Assembly (NCBI GenBank): GCA_946480575.1
Contig: CAMLKF010000001.1
Coordinates: forward strand, 1-64,000
Direction: 5' to 3'
Source of the DNA: an uncultured Nitrososphaera sp.
GTDB lineage: Archaea > Thermoproteota > Nitrososphaeria > Nitrososphaerales > Nitrososphaeraceae
DNA length: 64,000 bases
A model generated the notes under the pieces. The model was not told where the DNA came from, did no database searches, and was given only the letters and a program-made list of their open reading frames with translations. Both the position numbers and the translations under genes were made by a program. Each line of letters begins with the position of its first letter. Position 1 is the first letter of the stretch. This document shows positions 61,346 through 64,000 of this stretch, one piece after another.

Positions 61346-61733
61346 GCAAGGATGTCATTCCAAAGGACGAGTACCTACCAAAGGGATCGAGGCACGAGAG
61401 AGCAAGGACCTTATCATTGTTGCAAGAACCGACGCTCGCGCTGCACTCGGGCTTGATGAAGCGATAGAGCGCGGCAACGCTTACAAGAGGGCAGGTGCTG
61501 ATGTGATATTTGTTGAGGCTCCAATATCGGTTGAAGAGCTGAAAAAAGTGGCCGACGAAATAGACGCGCCGCTCGTTGCAAACATGATTGAAGATGGGAT
61601 AACTCCCACTCTTCCTGCGCAAGAGCTGCTCAAACTCGGCTTGTCGATCTGGACAGGTACATGCACCTTGAAAAAAGATACACTTGACGCTTACCGTAGA
61701 ATGCTCTGGAATCTGTAAATAAAATCCCCCGGC
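61346..61733 (+). pseudogene. Internally deleted copy of the PrpB-like gene at 57299
   Basis: GKDVIPKDEYLPK (61348-) aligns to residues 125-137 of the 57299 protein, then a deletion, then IVARTDARAALGLDEAIERG and AGADVIFVEAPISVEELKKV, closely matching the intact copy, to PLVANMIEDGITPTLPAQEL and LKLG. A further deletion and frameshift join it to LVDLDRYMHLEKRY, the C-terminal end of the family. So three pieces of one gene remain, without its first 120 residues. Confidence 0.8.
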
Positions 61734-61742
61734 ATATTTTAC

Positions 61743-62594
61743 GTGAGTCAGCGGGTGGCTGTGATTATACCAGCCAGAAATGAAGAGAAGTTCATCGACA
61801 AGACGCTGACAGCACTTTTCCTTCAGCATACAAGGCCCAGCAAGGTAATAGTGGTAAACGACGGCTCGACCGACAGAACAGGTCAACTCGCGACTGCGGC
61901 TGGGGCCCATGTCATTAATATGCCTGACCGCGGACACGACGTGCATGGTACTCCAATACTTGCAAGCGTATTAAATCATGGCCTGAGGCAGCTGCAGGAG
62001 ATGGGTTACAGCAAAAGCTCTAACGATTACATCATGATACTTGGAGCCGACCACATTCTTCCACCAAATTATATTGCTACAATACTAGATGTTATGGAAA
62101 CTGATAAAAATATTGTGATATGCTCAGGTCAGATCAAAGGAGAAAGAAAAAGTTTGGTTCCACGTGGATCTGGAAGAATCGTTAGAGCAGTCTTTTGGAG
62201 CCGACTAGGATTCCAATATCCAGAAAATTATGGCTTTGAAACCTACCTCTTGATAAAGGCAGAGCAGTACGGCTTTAGGGTCAAAGTCTTGGATCACTTG
62301 ATAAGTGAGACCATGCGCAAGACTGGCCGGCAATATAAGAAAAGTACGTATATCGCGTATGGCAAGTCACTCAAGGCATTAGGCTATAATAGGGTATACG
62401 CTCTAGCGAAAATTGGATTATTATTTATTGGGAACCCCAAAGCTGCATTCTATACGATGAAGGGATATTTTAGCAAGGACGTACATGTCTATGAACAGGA
62501 ACTCCGTCAATATCTCAATAGCCTACAATATAAAAAGATAAGAGATTATGTCACAAATCCCAGAAAGATCTTTACGATTACTGAAACTGCCTAA
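61743..62594 (+). CDS. Family 2 glycosyltransferase
   Basis: 283 residues from GTG 61743. VAVIIPARNEEKFIDKTLTA and IVVNDGSTDRTGQLATAAGA are the nucleotide-sugar start of GT-A fold, and MILGADHILPPNYIATILDV is the metal-binding region (DXD variant ADH). The C-terminal 110 residues are basic without clear membrane helices, unlike many polyprenyl GT2 enzymes. Donor and acceptor unknown. In the WecB island. Confidence 0.9.
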   Translation: MSQRVAVIIPARNEEKFIDKTLTALFLQHTRPSKVIVVNDGSTDRTGQLATAAGAHVINMPDRGHDVHGTPILASVLNHGLRQLQEMGYSKSSNDYIMILGADHILPPNYIATILDVMETDKNIVICSGQIKGERKSLVPRGSGRIVRAVFWSRLGFQYPENYGFETYLLIKAEQYGFRVKVLDHLISETMRKTGRQYKKSTYIAYGKSLKALGYNRVYALAKIGLLFIGNPKAAFYTMKGYFSKDVHVYEQELRQYLNSLQYKKIRDYVTNPRKIFTITETA

Positions 62595-62657
62595 AGATAA
62601 AGATAGACAACGCATATTGAACTGGCATATCATCAATCAACAAAGAATAAAGTGTTC

Positions 62658-63824
62658 TCAACACAATTGGTAGGGGCGAAATATATTTTTCTCATATTTC
62701 TCCCAAGTTAGCTCATTACGGGCAAATTCAAAGATCTTTAGTCTTCTCTTATAGAGTTCGTCCAGATTTTCCTTGAAATACTGTAACTGCGATGCAAGAT
62801 CGTCATAGTCATCAAATGTGACACAATTCTTCTTCAAAGTTGCCGATATAGTTTCAAATGAAGATGTACACATAACAAATAGCCCTGCATGTGCATATTC
62901 GTATACCTTATTTGGATTACTGTAATAATGAGTCCAATGTTTTTTCCAAGGCAGTAATCCAATCGAATGCTTAAACATTTCAGCAAACATTTCTCTCCTA
63001 GAAAGAAAGCCTTTATAAGTTACATTTGCCGAGGCCTCTTCTTCCCAGCCTAGGATTGTAAGGCGGCCAACGTCACGGTCCATAAATATGTGAGTAAGAC
63101 CGTCAATGTTTCGATTCGGTCGTTTTTCTTTGTGAAGGCCATCGCCGCCTGCATAAACTGATGAAAGTGTAGGATAGAACAAAGGTTTTTGAAAATCCTT
63201 GACTTCCTTTGTCAGCGGGAAGTTCGGAACAACAAATATTCTGTTAGCATCACCACCCATATCGACCAGTCCTTCGGCAATTTTGTCAGAAACTGTAATT
63301 GTAGGGATTTTAGATGAAACAACCTCTCTTTCCCATCTTGACCATAATTTCGCAGCATAGCGGCTTTTGAATGTCCTTTTTGCTCGCAGAGGCAAGTCGA
63401 CAAGAAGCATTTGCATGATATTACCATTTGACCTATGATCCGAATCTGCCATCTGGATCATCTCCGGAAGAATCCATGAATATCTAGACCAAAACTCATG
63501 ATTGTCATACACAAATGATGTGTCAAATTCAGATAACATCATGTTTGCTGCAAAGACGTCATGAGCATGTACAATGTCTGGCCTGACCTCCCTTAATGCC
63601 CTCTCAACTTGCTTTTTGACAGATTGCCAATGGACTGGCAACCCAAGCTTAGCTTTTGGTGTCCAATTGACTTCACAAAACCTAGAAAAGATCTTTCGAT
63701 TGTAATTATCAGATTTGGGCATTCCCGCGAAGAAAACTTCATGACCGAAATTAGATGCACTCATCGCAGATTTTTCGATTCTCCAATCAGGCAGGGCTCC
63801 ATCTGAGAGGTGCAAAATTTTCAT
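62658..63824 (-). CDS. GT4-type glycosyltransferase
   Basis: 388 residues, GT-B fold. The N-terminal MKILHLSDGALPDWRIEKSA and EVRPDIVHAHDVFAANMMLS belong to the acceptor domain; IFVVPNFPLTKEVKDFQ and GRLTILGWEEEASANVTYKG and IGLLPWKKHWTHYYSNPNKV and YEYAHAGLFVMCTSSFETIS form the donor side, with the ExxxxxxxE region replaced by Y-x-Y-A-H-A-G. A degraded paralogue lies at 58372-58956. Confidence 0.85.
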   Translation of the reverse strand: MKILHLSDGALPDWRIEKSAMSASNFGHEVFFAGMPKSDNYNRKIFSRFCEVNWTPKAKLGLPVHWQSVKKQVERALREVRPDIVHAHDVFAANMMLSEFDTSFVYDNHEFWSRYSWILPEMIQMADSDHRSNGNIMQMLLVDLPLRAKRTFKSRYAAKLWSRWEREVVSSKIPTITVSDKIAEGLVDMGGDANRIFVVPNFPLTKEVKDFQKPLFYPTLSSVYAGGDGLHKEKRPNRNIDGLTHIFMDRDVGRLTILGWEEEASANVTYKGFLSRREMFAEMFKHSIGLLPWKKHWTHYYSNPNKVYEYAHAGLFVMCTSSFETISATLKKNCVTFDDYDDLASQLQYFKENLDELYKRRLKIFEFARNELTWEKYEKNIFRPYQLC

Positions 63825-64000
63825 ATCATCTCATTAGAAGTATCGCAGAATGTATTTCTTATGATGATTTAATTACAGATAAAAGATTTCGGTCATTCTA
63901 CCATAATAGTTATAGATAATTGAAGTGCCTATGTCGATTCAACTTGCAGCAGCATAATACTATTCAAATTATAGTTAAGGTAGTTACTGGGTCAGACTGC

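Noticed and set aside
61317..61946. Long minus-strand frame opposite the PrpB remnant and GT2
   Set aside because: It crosses two plus-strand genes with clear family likeness; a shadow.
1..64000. CRISPR arrays, insertion sequences, rRNA genes
   Set aside because: No regularly spaced direct repeats, no transposase genes with terminal repeats and no rRNA sequence were found by eye. A lone serine recombinase is the only mobile-type gene.

Overview
The window looks like chromosomal DNA of a Thaumarchaeota (Nitrososphaerota) archaeon, most like a soil Nitrososphaera-type lineage. Evidence: an archaeal S10/spc ribosomal protein cluster with eS4 and the RNase P protein Rpp29 inside it, an archaeal proteasome alpha subunit, an ESCRT-III/CdvB division protein, EndA, KEOPS Pcc1, eS1, RNase P proteins, many leaderless genes with a TATA-like box about 25 bases upstream, and TTG/GTG starts. 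The lineage is inferred from gene content; no amo or rRNA gene is present.

Layout. 0-8 kb: a TauE/SafE permease, a broken gene, a two-domain SDR resembling the C-terminal half of Chloroflexus malonyl-CoA reductase, and purine genes purE-purK diverging from purC. 8-11 kb: DUF371, psmA, a thioredoxin-fold protein, a SPOUT methyltransferase and a secreted metzincin. 12-20 kb: a compact co-oriented operon uL3-uL4-uL23-uS19-uL22-uS3-uL29-Rpp29-uS17-uL14-uL24-eS4-uL5-uS14-uS8-uL6, ending at a tRNA-Asn(GUU) whose intron lies between the D and anticodon arms. 20-25 kb: thiolase, DUF35, F420-type oxidoreductase and sugar nucleotidyltransferase in one operon, plus small unknowns. 25-31 kb: biotin genes (bioD divergent from bioA, then bioB-bioF) separated by a small serine recombinase. 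Two copies of a 26-base palindrome flank bioB-bioF and a third lies at 20.7 kb. 31-38 kb: cdvB, thrC, ilvD, trpE and a HIT hydrolase. 38-44.4 kb: endA with a DUF47 gene, a radical SAM protein, a dienelactone hydrolase, and decayed deacetylase and MgtC genes. 44.4-49.9 kb: a minus-strand RNA operon uS15-RecJ/DHH-Pcc1-SerS-eS1-COG1325-Rpp30-Pop5. 50-53 kb: accessory DNA with a C2H2-like microprotein, a winged helix, a broken HEPN-like gene and low-complexity tracts. 53-57 kb: a ThiI-like THUMP protein, a MurG-like glycosyltransferase, AMMECR1, a PH domain, zinc microproteins and a VOC protein. 57-64 kb: an isocitrate lyase/PEP mutase gene and a glycan island with WecB and two intact glycosyltransferases among truncated or decayed copies.

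Two themes stand out. First, RNA processing: the intron-bearing tRNA, EndA, three RNase P proteins, KEOPS Pcc1, SPOUT and ThiI-like proteins are all here. Second, about eleven genes are broken by in-frame stops, frameshifts or deletions, several otherwise intact apart from one TAA. This is either real decay, unusual decoding or sequence error, and resequencing would decide.
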